Shown: piece by piece, positions 7,016-14,132 of the stretch
How the letters are laid out: every line of letters starts with the position of its first letter
Position numbering within the stretch: position 1 is the stretch's first letter
Virus record (IMG/VR): IMGVR_UViG_3300030117_001177
Location: 1-27,843 of that record
Direction: 5' to 3' (one strand)
From: a virus
DNA: 27,843 nucleotides
Notes under the pieces: generated by a model
What the model saw: only the letters and a program-made list of their open reading frames with translations
Databases searched by the model: none
What the model was told of the DNA's origin: nothing
Made by a program: the position numbers and the translations under genes

Positions 7016-8680
7016 ATGGGCGGAAGATCAAGCAGCGTAGGTAATAGAACCAGAAGATCTCCTGTCGGCAGACCATCTGCTCGACGCCGTGTTCGATCTG
7101 CGCCTAAGCCAAAAGTGCCAACAAGAAGAGTGTCTGCTCCAACGATACCTCCTGAAATCATGAAGCAGATACAGGAGCGAATACAATCTTTACCTAAGAA
7201 AGCGCCAGCCAAAAAGACGAAGCCAGTCGCTCGTCGTAGACCTGCTGTGCAGCCTGTACGCAAAAAGCCTGCAGTTAAGAAACCTGTCGCTAGAAAAAGA
7301 CCAGTCACGCGCATAGGTGAATTGGGGCGTGAATCTTATCCAGGCATGCCTGACATACCCAAGAGCGTCCGCAAAAGAATTGAACAGATGATTGCTTCAG
7401 GCCAAATAAAGGCACCTACAACTTCGCGCAAAACTACGCCTCGCAAGACCACGCCTAAGAAAACTGCGCCTAAGAAAACTGCGCCTAAGAAAATTGCGCC
7501 TAAGAAAACTGCGCCTAAGAAAATTGCCGATTCATCTTCCCCTGTATTTAAACTTCCAAAGCGAGATTTCAGCCGTTTTGAAGGCCAGCCCGGAAGCGGA
7601 AGAGTAAGTAGCGGCACTACTGTATTTGATAGATACGATCCTGAAACTGACACCTATTATGGCACAATTGGTGGGTTTGCAGGATCGATGCCCACATCAG
7701 TTAAAGGTTCTGAGGTCGGTGAAACCTTCAAGAAGAACTGGGCTGCTGCAAACAAAGGGTACACACCACCCAAGCAGCAAACTACACCACAAAAAAAGAG
7801 CCCATACACCGGCCCTCCTTTGTATGAAGAAGGTATAACAGGTGTTGAAGCCGCTAGACGGTTCAAAGAATACGCCGAAGCAAACAATATTAAGATGGAT
7901 GGAAACACTCCAATCTTTTCAAGCAAAGCTCAAAGAGACGCTGCTTACGCTGCTGGGTATAGAGGCACTGGGAAGATAAAACTTTCCAAGGCTGACATAG
8001 AAGCTTCAAGGAAGAGGCAGGAAGAAGAAGCTAGACGACCTGTAGGAAATTTGAGATCAGACATGCTTGGGCAGCTTTTCGCCTCTGGTGTGATGGACCC
8101 AGATAAGTTGAAAAGAAAACTCATCAATGACGATTTCTTTGTTGATAAGACGGGCATATTTGGTGAGAAAGGCAAGAAGTACAATATTCAACTGCCTAAG
8201 GATCAAATAAATTTAGCGCACACTAAATTTACTATGACGCCTCCCCCGCCTCCACCTAAGATGGAAGGCAGGTATGTTCCGCCAACATCAAGCCTTGGTA
8301 CTCCAGATTCTTTGATTCCTAGCAACATTGTTGGGCAGTCGTACAACCCTTATGCAGCAAGCATGGCAAGAAGTATGCAGCCACCTCAACCGCCTGGCAG
8401 CACCTTTGGTGGTTACGGACAGCAAGCACCTATGCAGGCGTTGGCGCCTTATGCAGGAATGGCTCAAAGCAATCCACAGCCAACTGACTTCTTTCCGACT
8501 TATGTTCCAAGGCCTGATCCTGTATTTGAGCAAGCTCCTAGCCCGCCAAAGACGCAGCCTGATGCAGAGCCTTTTATGAGCGCACCAAGGCCAGTTTTTG
8601 TTGCACCAAGGCCTCCTGGTGCAAGGATAGGGCTTCCTTTAGGACGAGATCAAATTACAGAATTTCTCCCATATCGTTAA
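7016..8680 (+). CDS. Pro/Lys-repeat and Pro-rich protein, 554 aa
   Basis: Unknown function. Start ATG 7016 follows a TAGGT site overlapping the previous stop. Residues 1-170 are Arg/Lys/Pro-rich, ending in six tandem pentapeptides (T/A)P(K/R)K(T/I) at about 141-170, a histone H1-like tail. A middle region (about 180-400) looks more ordered, with FDRYDPETDTYYGTIGGFAG, GVEAARRFKEYAEANNIKMD and PVGNLRSDMLGQLFASGVMD. The last 150 residues are Pro/Gln/Tyr-rich (PPPPPPKMEGRYVPP, PPQPPGSTFGGYGQQ). The basic, disordered N-terminus is compatible with DNA binding. The next gene starts directly after its stop codon with no gap. A role as an internal virion protein is inference. Confidence 0.75.
   Translation: MGGRSSSVGNRTRRSPVGRPSARRRVRSAPKPKVPTRRVSAPTIPPEIMKQIQERIQSLPKKAPAKKTKPVARRRPAVQPVRKKPAVKKPVARKRPVTRIGELGRESYPGMPDIPKSVRKRIEQMIASGQIKAPTTSRKTTPRKTTPKKTAPKKTAPKKIAPKKTAPKKIADSSSPVFKLPKRDFSRFEGQPGSGRVSSGTTVFDRYDPETDTYYGTIGGFAGSMPTSVKGSEVGETFKKNWAAANKGYTPPKQQTTPQKKSPYTGPPLYEEGITGVEAARRFKEYAEANNIKMDGNTPIFSSKAQRDAAYAAGYRGTGKIKLSKADIEASRKRQEEEARRPVGNLRSDMLGQLFASGVMDPDKLKRKLINDDFFVDKTGIFGEKGKKYNIQLPKDQINLAHTKFTMTPPPPPPKMEGRYVPPTSSLGTPDSLIPSNIVGQSYNPYAASMARSMQPPQPPGSTFGGYGQQAPMQALAPYAGMAQSNPQPTDFFPTYVPRPDPVFEQAPSPPKTQPDAEPFMSAPRPVFVAPRPPGARIGLPLGRDQITEFLPYR
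7436..7525 (+). repeat. 15-bp minisatellite, six tandem units
   Basis: Six head-to-tail 15-bp units with consensus GCGCCTAAGAAAACT (first unit ACGCCTCGCAAGACC), starting at 7436, 7451, 7466, 7481, 7496 and 7511. Each encodes one pentapeptide A/T-P-K-K-T/I. The last four units alternate ACT/ATT at the final codon, suggesting that a 30-bp pair was duplicated. Such an array is prone to copy-number change. Confidence 0.9.
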
Positions 8681-8881
8681 ATGGATTCAATATCTCTCGC
8701 GGCCTACATTTATAAGAAGATAGATCAGTATGAGGAGTCTCATATTGATTACATAACCTCTGGCAATATCAAGGATATGGAGGACTACAAATTTGCGATG
8801 GGTGAGTTATCGATGCTTCGCACCCTTCGTGAGGAACTAAAAGAAGCGTTGCATATTGAAGGAGATCCCCTCGATGAGTGA
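8681..8881 (+). CDS. Small conserved helical protein, 66 aa
   Basis: Reads like a small family present in many podovirus-like phages near the portal: a helical protein with SLAAYIYKKIDQYEESHID, then SGNIKDMEDYKFAMGELSML and a charged C-terminal helix. Its function is unknown to me. The ATG abuts the previous stop codon exactly (TAA-ATG), so it is probably translated by coupling. It overlaps the next gene by 8 nt, and its 3' end carries that gene's ribosome site. The likely fold is two or three helices without membrane segments. Confidence 0.75.
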   Translation: MDSISLAAYIYKKIDQYEESHIDYITSGNIKDMEDYKFAMGELSMLRTLREELKEALHIEGDPLDE

Positions 8882-9308
8882 TCTATCATTAGATTCCATC
8901 GCAACACCGTCCATTACGGATGCATATGTGAGTGACCGGGTCTTAGACCCATCTGTGCTAGATAAAACGTTAGTTGAAAGAATGCCTGAACCCTCTGGCT
9001 GGAGACTTCTTGTTCTCCCATACAAAGGCAAAGGTGTAACAGACGGCGGCATACAACTGCTTGAGTCCACTGTTAGCAAGGAAAACCTTGCCACATCTGT
9101 TTGTTACGTTCTGAAAGTTGGCCCTTTGGCCTACCTTGATCACGATAAGTTTGGTGGCGAAGCATGGTGCAAAGAGGGCGATTGGGTTCTCATTGGCCGT
9201 TATGCAGGCGCCAGATTTTCTTTAGAAGATGATCATGAGGTTCGCATCATCAACGACGATGAAGTAATCGGAACAATTCTTGATCCAGACGATATCAAAT
9301 CAGCATAG
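8874..9308 (+). CDS. groES-like: GroES-like co-chaperonin
   Basis: Probably caps a GroEL-type chaperonin and helps fold capsid proteins, as gp31 of phage T4 does. The start ATG 8874 is chosen because GAAGGAGAT lies at 8858-8866 at normal spacing; a TTG at 8856 is in frame but inside that ribosome site. The 144-residue product has an extra N-terminal arm (about 40 residues), then a Cpn10-like barrel: PSGWRLLVLPYKGKG, a mobile-loop-like section GVTDGGIQLLESTVSKEN, ATSVCYVLKVGPLAYL, WCKEGDWVLIGRYAGARFSL and a final DDEVIGTI. It is longer than GroES (about 97 aa). No GroEL gene is visible here, so it would work with the host's. It lies directly before the scaffold and capsid genes. Confidence 0.8.
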   Translation: MSDLSLDSIATPSITDAYVSDRVLDPSVLDKTLVERMPEPSGWRLLVLPYKGKGVTDGGIQLLESTVSKENLATSVCYVLKVGPLAYLDHDKFGGEAWCKEGDWVLIGRYAGARFSLEDDHEVRIINDDEVIGTILDPDDIKSA

Positions 9309-9318
9309 GTAAAAAACA

Positions 9319-10392
9319 ATGGCCGAAGAAACATTAAGTGAAGCTTTATCAAAGCTTGACGACGACAACATAAACAGCGCAGCACTGCCTGAAGGCAAGC
9401 GCGTAGAAGAAGAAGTTCAGGACGATGCTACTTACATAGAGTTTTCTGAAGAAGAGATGGAAGACATCTCGCCTGTCACGGAAGATTCTGTGCAAGAAGA
9501 CTTTGAGGCTCCTGAACTTCAGAATGAAGAAGAGCTATCTGAAGCAGAGGTAAGGGCTCGCACGGCTCAGAATCGCATCAATCAGGCGGTTAAGCAGGCG
9601 AAAGACTATCAGCGCAGAGAGTTGCAGGCGCTTCAGTACGCGAAAGATCTGCAAGAACAAAACGAACAACTTGCCTCTCAACTCCAACAAACGCAAACGT
9701 CCACTGCAGAGCAGAACCTCAAGATGCAGGAAACGTACAGCGATGAGTTTGCTACTCGCGTTGATACTCAGGCTGAAGCTGCTAAAAGAACCCTGAAGAC
9801 TGCGTATGAATCTGGTGATCCAGAAGCCATGGCAGATGCTCAGCAGTTGCTTGCAAAGGCTGAAGCTGATCGCAACGCACTGGCTCAGTATCAACGCGAC
9901 CTTGAGCAGTACAAAGTTGATTACGCTGCCTGGCTTGAACAACAACAAAATGCTGTTGAACAAAATCAATACGTTCAACAAGAAGATTATGGCCAGCCAG
10001 AATACGAACAGCCTGAGTATCAAGAACCATCTCAGAAAGCTCAGCAGTGGGCTAATGACAATGAGTGGTTTGGTGTAGATGAGGTTATGACAGACCAAGC
10101 CATGGCTATTCATAAAAGATTAGCCGCAAACCCTTCAATTGACTTGGAATCAGATGAATACTACTCTGAGCTAAATCAACGTATGAGGGAAGCATTTCCT
10201 CATAAGTTTAATAACGCGAGAGACAACAACAACGTCCAAACCGTTGTCTCTGGATCGCGCACGACTGGAACTGGACGCAATCAAAACTCTCGTAGAGTTG
10301 AACTGAATCCAAGTGAACAAGCACTAGCAAGGAAGCTTGGAGTACCGTTCAAAGAATACGCAAAACAGAAAATGAGGTTACAAAATTCATGA
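9319..10392 (+). CDS. Capsid assembly scaffold protein (predicted)
   Basis: Scaffolds guide coat-protein assembly and leave before or during packaging. Evidence is composition and position. The first 90 residues are very acidic (YIEFSEEEMEDISP, LQNEEELSEAEVRAR). A long Gln/Glu/Ala-rich coiled coil covers about 85-215 (AKDLQEQNEQLASQLQQTQT, LLAKAEADRNALAQYQRDLE). A conserved-looking segment follows (QKAQQWANDNEWFGVDEVM, near 240-258), then a basic C-terminus ending VPFKEYAKQKMRL, as expected for a coat-binding tail. It is two genes before the decoration and capsid genes. Start ATG 9319 has only a weak AGG upstream. It overlaps the next gene by 4 nt. Confidence 0.8.
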   Translation: MAEETLSEALSKLDDDNINSAALPEGKRVEEEVQDDATYIEFSEEEMEDISPVTEDSVQEDFEAPELQNEEELSEAEVRARTAQNRINQAVKQAKDYQRRELQALQYAKDLQEQNEQLASQLQQTQTSTAEQNLKMQETYSDEFATRVDTQAEAAKRTLKTAYESGDPEAMADAQQLLAKAEADRNALAQYQRDLEQYKVDYAAWLEQQQNAVEQNQYVQQEDYGQPEYEQPEYQEPSQKAQQWANDNEWFGVDEVMTDQAMAIHKRLAANPSIDLESDEYYSELNQRMREAFPHKFNNARDNNNVQTVVSGSRTTGTGRNQNSRRVELNPSEQALARKLGVPFKEYAKQKMRLQNS

Positions 10393-10868
10393 GCGAAGAA
10401 ACAACAGTACCTGGTTCTGATAGAACCCCACGACGTGCTTCTTCACGGTCTTCAAAAGCCGCAAGAAAACCATGGACTCCACCTCAAGTATTGGAAACTC
10501 CAGAAGCTCCTGAAGGAATGAAGTATCGTTGGGTGCGAACCCACATACGAGGAGAGGCAGATAAGACCAACGTACACATGAGATTTCGTGAGGGGTACGA
10601 ACCTGTACATCCAAGCGAAGTCGCAGGCTATGACTTGCCGGTTATCGATGATGGTAATCACGCAGGAACAGTCGGTGTCGGTGGTTTGATGCTCACCAAA
10701 ATTCCAGAAGAGACTGTGGAAGAGCGTAATGCTTACTTCGCACAACAGACTGATCAACAGATGAATGCTGTAGACAACGATCTGATGCGTGAAGAACACC
10801 CTGCGATGCCAATCTCGAAAGAGAGAAAGACGCAGGTATCTTTTGGGCGAGGCAACAAATCAACGTAG
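10389..10868 (+). CDS. Conserved pre-capsid hypothetical protein, 159 aa
   Basis: Belongs, by recollection, to a family found between scaffold and capsid genes in many marine phages; the function is not known to me. The N-terminus is basic and Ser/Arg-rich (TPRRASSRSSKAARKPWTPP). The core has EGMKYRWVRTHI, MRFREGYEPVHPSEVAGYDL and VGVGGLMLTKIPEETVEERN, and the end has QMNAVDNDLMREEHPAMPIS followed by TQVSFGRG. The start overlaps the scaffold stop (ATGA). A head-completion or capsid-accessory function fits the position. The 36-nt gap after it holds the ribosome site of the next gene. Confidence 0.75.
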   Translation: MSEETTVPGSDRTPRRASSRSSKAARKPWTPPQVLETPEAPEGMKYRWVRTHIRGEADKTNVHMRFREGYEPVHPSEVAGYDLPVIDDGNHAGTVGVGGLMLTKIPEETVEERNAYFAQQTDQQMNAVDNDLMREEHPAMPISKERKTQVSFGRGNKST

Positions 10869-10904
10869 CCTCATTTTGATTGTGTTTAACTAGGAGATTC
10901 AAAA

Positions 10905-11489
10905 ATGGCTAATCAAGATGCCGCTTTTGGAATGCGTCCAGTTCGGATGATAGGGGGCGGCCCCTACACTGGCGGACAAAGCCGATATCGAATCGCCGCT
11001 AACTATGGAACCGCTATCTTCCAAGGAGATATGGTTGCCCAGGTTACTGGTGGTACGGTAGAGGTTCACGCCGACGGAGGCACTGTGCCTATCGTTGGTG
11101 TGTTCAACGGTTGCCAATACACTGATCCCACAACAAGTGAGCAAGTGTTCAGCAACTTCTACCCTGCAAGCACCAATGCTTCGGACATCATCGCTTTCAT
11201 TATCGATGATCCGAATGTTGTGTATGAAGTTCAGGCTGATGACACGTTCCCAATTGCTGATCTGTTCGGCAACTTCGATATCGTGTACACCAGTTCTGGC
11301 AGCACCGTTACAGGTATCTCTGGCGCTGAGCTAGATGTAGCAACAGGTGCAACCACAGCTGGCTTGCCAATTAAAGCGATTGATATTTCTGCTGATCCAG
11401 AAAATTCAGATGTCGCCACGGCGAATACCAACGTTCTTGTTGTTATTCAGAACTCAATCTACGGCCAGAAAGGCGCCGGCTTAGCATAG
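10905..11489 (+). CDS. Probable capsid decoration/structural protein, 194 aa
   Basis: A β-rich protein located immediately before the major capsid gene, the usual place for a decoration (cement) protein. Start ATG 10905 follows TAGGAG at 10890-10895. Typical segments are MANQDAAFGMRPVRMIGG, SRYRIAANYGTAIFQGDMV, GVFNGCQYTD, FIIDDPNVVYEVQADDTF and VVIQNSIYGQKG. I recall this family from marine phage structural modules. No transmembrane segment or signal peptide is present. Abundant expression would be expected. The decoration role is inferred from position and fold type rather than from a catalytic motif. Confidence 0.75.
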   Translation: MANQDAAFGMRPVRMIGGGPYTGGQSRYRIAANYGTAIFQGDMVAQVTGGTVEVHADGGTVPIVGVFNGCQYTDPTTSEQVFSNFYPASTNASDIIAFIIDDPNVVYEVQADDTFPIADLFGNFDIVYTSSGSTVTGISGAELDVATGATTAGLPIKAIDISADPENSDVATANTNVLVVIQNSIYGQKGAGLA

Positions 11490-11500
11490 GAGGCTAACTA

Positions 11501-12409
11501 ATGGCTATTTCAAGAGCACAATTAGCCAAAGAGCTAGAGCCTGGCCTCAACGCTTTATTTGGCATGGAATACGCTCGTTATGAAAACGAGCACGCCGAGA
11601 TCTTTGAAACCGAAGCTTCAGACCGAGCGTTTGAAGAAGAGGTGCTGATCGTAGGCTTTGGTAACGCTCGTGATAAATCTGAAGGGCAGGGCGTTGCATA
11701 CGACCAAGCTTCTGAAGGTTTTACTGCGCGTTACACGCATGAGACGGTTGCTTTGGCGTTCGCGCTAACCGAGGAAAGTGTAGAAGATAATTTGTATGAC
11801 CGCCTTGGTGCGCGTTATACGAAGGCTCTTGCACGAAGCATGGCACACACCAAGCAGGTGAAGGCTGCAAACGTATTGAACAATGCGTTCTCTAGCTCTT
11901 TCACTGGCGGTGATGGCAAGTCACTTGTGGCTACCGATCACCCACTGGCTGGTGGCGGCACCTTCTCAAATCGTCCATCTGCATTTGCAGACTTGAACGA
12001 AACGTCACTGGAGAATGCGTTGATCAGCATCTCTACTTTTGTGGATGATCGAAACATGATCTTGGCTCTGCAAGGAACCAAGCTTGTTGTTCCGCCTCAA
12101 CTGCAATTCGTAGCTGATCGTCTGCTGGAAACGCCAGGGCGCGTCGAAACTGCGGACAACGACATCAATGCAATCAGGAACATGGGTCTGCTGCCTCAAG
12201 GCTATGCAGTCAACCACTTCTTGACTGACACTGATGCGTTCTTCGTATTGACCGACTGCCCAGATGGCTTCAAGCACTTTGAGCGCAGCCCGATTGCGAC
12301 TTCTATGGAAGGCGACTTCAACACTGGGAACGTGCGTTACAAGGCCCGCGAGCGATACAGCTTCGGCTTTAGTAATCCACGCGCAGTGTTCGCTTCACAA
12401 GGCGCATAA
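11501..12409 (+). CDS. Major capsid protein, Mu gpT-like family
   Basis: Main shell protein. The 302-residue sequence resembles the Mu-like major head subunit (gpT) group: an N-terminal helix region MAISRAQLAKELEPGLNALF, then YARYENEHAEIFETEASDRA, FTARYTHETVALAFALTEES, LVATDHPLAGGG, GTKLVVPPQLQFVADRLLET and the C-terminal DAFFVLTDCPDGFKHFERSP and RYSFGFSNPRAVFASQG. It has the window's strongest-looking ribosome site, AGGAGG at 11488-11493, seven bases before the ATG, as expected for the most abundant virion protein. The gene is directly followed by a parS-like dyad and a strong terminator, so it probably closes the head transcription unit. Confidence 0.9.
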   Translation: MAISRAQLAKELEPGLNALFGMEYARYENEHAEIFETEASDRAFEEEVLIVGFGNARDKSEGQGVAYDQASEGFTARYTHETVALAFALTEESVEDNLYDRLGARYTKALARSMAHTKQVKAANVLNNAFSSSFTGGDGKSLVATDHPLAGGGTFSNRPSAFADLNETSLENALISISTFVDDRNMILALQGTKLVVPPQLQFVADRLLETPGRVETADNDINAIRNMGLLPQGYAVNHFLTDTDAFFVLTDCPDGFKHFERSPIATSMEGDFNTGNVRYKARERYSFGFSNPRAVFASQGA

Positions 12410-12410
12410 T

Positions 12411-12426
12411 TGTTCCACATGGAACA
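12411..12426. promoter_or_regulatory. 16-bp dyad resembling the ParB-binding centromere site parS
   Basis: The sequence TGTTCCACATGGAACA has 7-bp inverted arms (TGTTCCA/TGGAACA) around a 2-bp centre. The chromosomal parS family is TGTTNCACGTGNAACA; the version TGTTCCACGTGGAACA differs from this site at only one central base (CACGTG to CACATG). It begins 1 nt after the capsid stop codon and ends 5 nt before the terminator stem. It is the only copy seen in the window. It may bind a host or phage ParB-like protein, be the operator of another dimeric regulator, or be coincidental. The sequence match is directly seen; the function is inference. Confidence 0.5.
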
Positions 12427-12431
12427 GTAAG

Positions 12432-12463
12432 AAAGGGGCACTTGTTGCCCCTTTTCTTTTTCT
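12432..12463 (+). terminator. Rho-independent terminator after the capsid gene
   Basis: A perfect 9-bp stem AAAGGGGCA (12432-12440) / TGCCCCTTT (12446-12454) with a 5-nt loop, followed by TCTTTTTCT. It lies in the longest gap of the window and separates the head genes from the neck and tail genes. It probably limits or partly terminates transcription after the highly expressed capsid gene. Confidence 0.85.
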
Positions 12464-12473
12464 ACTGTATAAG
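12445..12473 (+). promoter_or_regulatory. Candidate sigma-70-type promoter for the tail unit
   Basis: TTGCCC (12445-12450) and TATAAG (12468-12473) are separated by exactly 17 bp, a reasonable match to TTGACA-17-TATAAT. It overlaps the 3' arm of the terminator and lies 58 bp before the next start codon, the only gap here with room for a promoter. A phage-specific promoter cannot be excluded, and the -35 box shares bases with the terminator stem, so this is tentative. Confidence 0.35.
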
Positions 12474-12487
12474 TATTTCATCCCTGA

Positions 12488-12506
12488 CAGGCGCATACCG
12501 TGCCTG
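12488..12506 (+). other. Small hairpin in the 5' leader of the tail unit
   Basis: CAGGCGC (12488-12494) can pair with GTGCCTG (12500-12506), with one G-U pair and a 5-nt ATACC loop. The repeat CCTGACA also occurs at 12483-12489 and 12503-12509. It lies between the candidate promoter and the ribosome site AGGAG at 12521-12525. It might be a leader stabilising element or an operator; no function can be shown. Confidence 0.3.
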
Positions 12507-12531
12507 ACACTAGCCAAGACAGGAGATAACC

Positions 12532-13041
12532 ATGGCTAATACGACTTTTTCGGGTCCAGTCCGATCAGAGAATGGATTTAAGTCCATCAGCAAAGACGCA
12601 ACTAGCGGTGCGATTACCGAAATCACCACCTATGGTGGGGCGCCAGTTAGTCTTTCAGACGGCAACGTAACCCTAACTAACGCAACTCACAGCGGCAGGA
12701 TTCTCCTTGTTCCAGATGGTGGCCAAGATAATACTTATACGCTTCCGGCTCCTGTTGCTGGATCTGTTTTCAAGTTTGTATACGCTGGCGGCGCTGCTGA
12801 TGCTACGGACGCGCTTATTGTTACTCCCGGCAACACTAATTTTTATATTGGTGGTGTTACTTTCCTAGATACAGACGGCAACGAAGTTAGCTCAGTATTC
12901 TCTGATGGAAACTCCAACAGCAGCATACAGTTGAATGTTCCTGCTGGCTTTGAGGTAACTATTGTTGGCATAGATACGACTAACTATCAGATCTTTGGAA
13001 ATGTAACGAGCACTACTGCGCCTGCTTTTGCTGACCAGTAA
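12532..13041 (+). CDS. Probable virion structural protein, 169 aa
   Basis: First gene after the terminator. Start ATG 12532 with AGGAG at 12521-12525. The protein is β-rich, Gly/Thr/Asn-rich, without cysteine or membrane segments: MANTTFSGPVRSENGFKSIS, HSGRILLVPDGGQDNTYTLP, VAGSVFKFVYAGGAADATDA and FEVTIVGIDTTNYQIFGNV. I recall similar proteins next to capsid genes in marine phages. It could be a second capsid decoration or surface protein. Confidence in a real gene is high; the role is inference. Confidence 0.7.
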   Translation: MANTTFSGPVRSENGFKSISKDATSGAITEITTYGGAPVSLSDGNVTLTNATHSGRILLVPDGGQDNTYTLPAPVAGSVFKFVYAGGAADATDALIVTPGNTNFYIGGVTFLDTDGNEVSSVFSDGNSNSSIQLNVPAGFEVTIVGIDTTNYQIFGNVTSTTAPAFADQ

Positions 13042-13053
13042 TAGGAGGGCGAG

Positions 13054-13455
13054 ATGGCTGATACAGTCACATCACAAACAATTCAGGATGACAATCGCAA
13101 AGCTGTTCTGAAGTTTACCAACGTTAGCGATGGAACTGGCGAAAGCGCAGTAACCAAGATTGACGTTAGTGCTCTTCAGGCAAACAGCAGGGGTGACTCC
13201 TGCACAGAGGTGGCGATATCAAAGATCTGGTGGCAGTGTGTTGGCATGGGTGTTCAGCTTCTGAATGACGCAACCACAGACACATTGATCATTGCCTTGT
13301 CTCCAGACTCAAACGGTATGCACGATTACACACCGTTTTCTGGAATACCCAATAACGCAGGATCAGGTAAAACTGGCGATGTTCAGTTCACCACAATTGG
13401 TGCAAGTAGTGGCGACACATACACTGTGATCCTTGAGGTCATAAAGAGTTATTAA
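13054..13455 (+). CDS. Conserved probable virion protein, 133 aa
   Basis: Start ATG 13054 with a strong AGGAGGG at 13043-13049. β-rich sequence with MADTVTSQTIQDDNRKAVLK, FTNVSDGTGESAVTKIDVSA, EVAISKIWWQCVGMGVQLL and DTYTVILEVIKSY. Two of its features, the VSDGTGESAV block and the IWW-x-VGMGV block, are familiar from marine phage structural modules, but no biochemical function is known to me. It overlaps the next gene by 1 nt (TAATG). It probably forms part of the head surface or neck. Confidence 0.7.
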   Translation: MADTVTSQTIQDDNRKAVLKFTNVSDGTGESAVTKIDVSALQANSRGDSCTEVAISKIWWQCVGMGVQLLNDATTDTLIIALSPDSNGMHDYTPFSGIPNNAGSGKTGDVQFTTIGASSGDTYTVILEVIKSY

Positions 13456-14132
13456 TGGCCACTTCTGGAAGCAGAGACTTTGAGCCAGATGTTGCGGAAT
13501 ACATCGAGGAAGCATTTGAAAGATGTGGCCTTGAGTTCCGCACTGGCTACGATGGAGTGACTGCAAGAAGATCTTTGAACCTCTTGTTCGCTGACTGGGC
13601 GAACAGGGGTTTGAATCAATGGACTGTAACCAATAGCACAACCACGCTAACAACTGGCGATGAGTTCATTGACTTGTCTGCAAGCACGATTGATGTGTTG
13701 GATGTTGTCATCAGAAGAACTGAAGGCTCTACGACTACAGACATTACCATGGAGCAGATAGGTAGGTCTGAGTATTACAACATTCCTACTAAATCTACTC
13801 AGGCAAGGCCGACTCAGTTCTTTCTTGACAAGCAACTCACGCCTCGTCTTTACATCTGGCCAGCATCAGAAAACTCGACAGATCAATTAATCATCAACAG
13901 ATTAGTTCGCATTGAAGATGCAGACGCTAGTGTAAATACGGTCGATGTGCCTTTTCGATTCTACCCTTGTCTGGCAGCAGGCTTGGCCTACTACATAGCG
14001 TTAAAGAAGGCGCCTGATCGCGTGCAAATGCTCAAAGGTTTTTATGAAGAAGAGTTTGCTAGAGCGGCTGACCAAGACCAGAGCAGAGCATCTCTGACGA
14101 TATCTCCAGGTCTTAGATCTAGGTTGGCATAA
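13455..14132 (+). CDS. Probable head-tail adaptor/neck protein, 225 aa
   Basis: Likely one of the ring proteins under the portal. Mostly helical ends around a β core: EPDVAEYIEEAFERCGLEFR, ARRSLNLLFADWANRGLNQW, a β section with VLDVVIRRTEG and PTQFFLDKQLTPRLYIWPAS, then FRFYPCLAAGLAYYIALKKA and a C-terminal helix ending in LTISPGLRSRLA. This arrangement (N-terminal helices that count, a β insertion, a C-terminal helical arm) is usual for podovirus adaptors such as P22 gp4 or T7 gp11-type proteins. It is coupled to both neighbours by TAATG overlaps. I cannot exclude a different neck role. Confidence 0.65.
   Translation: MATSGSRDFEPDVAEYIEEAFERCGLEFRTGYDGVTARRSLNLLFADWANRGLNQWTVTNSTTTLTTGDEFIDLSASTIDVLDVVIRRTEGSTTTDITMEQIGRSEYYNIPTKSTQARPTQFFLDKQLTPRLYIWPASENSTDQLIINRLVRIEDADASVNTVDVPFRFYPCLAAGLAYYIALKKAPDRVQMLKGFYEEEFARAADQDQSRASLTISPGLRSRLA

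Noticed and set aside
7436-7525. CRISPR-like repeat array
   Set aside because: The repeats are contiguous 15-mers without spacers and code for a continuous pentapeptide array.
12484-12527. CTGACA boxes as -35 elements of a second promoter
   Set aside because: No TATAAT-like box occurs at 16-18 bp spacing that also leaves room for a leader before the start codon at 12532.
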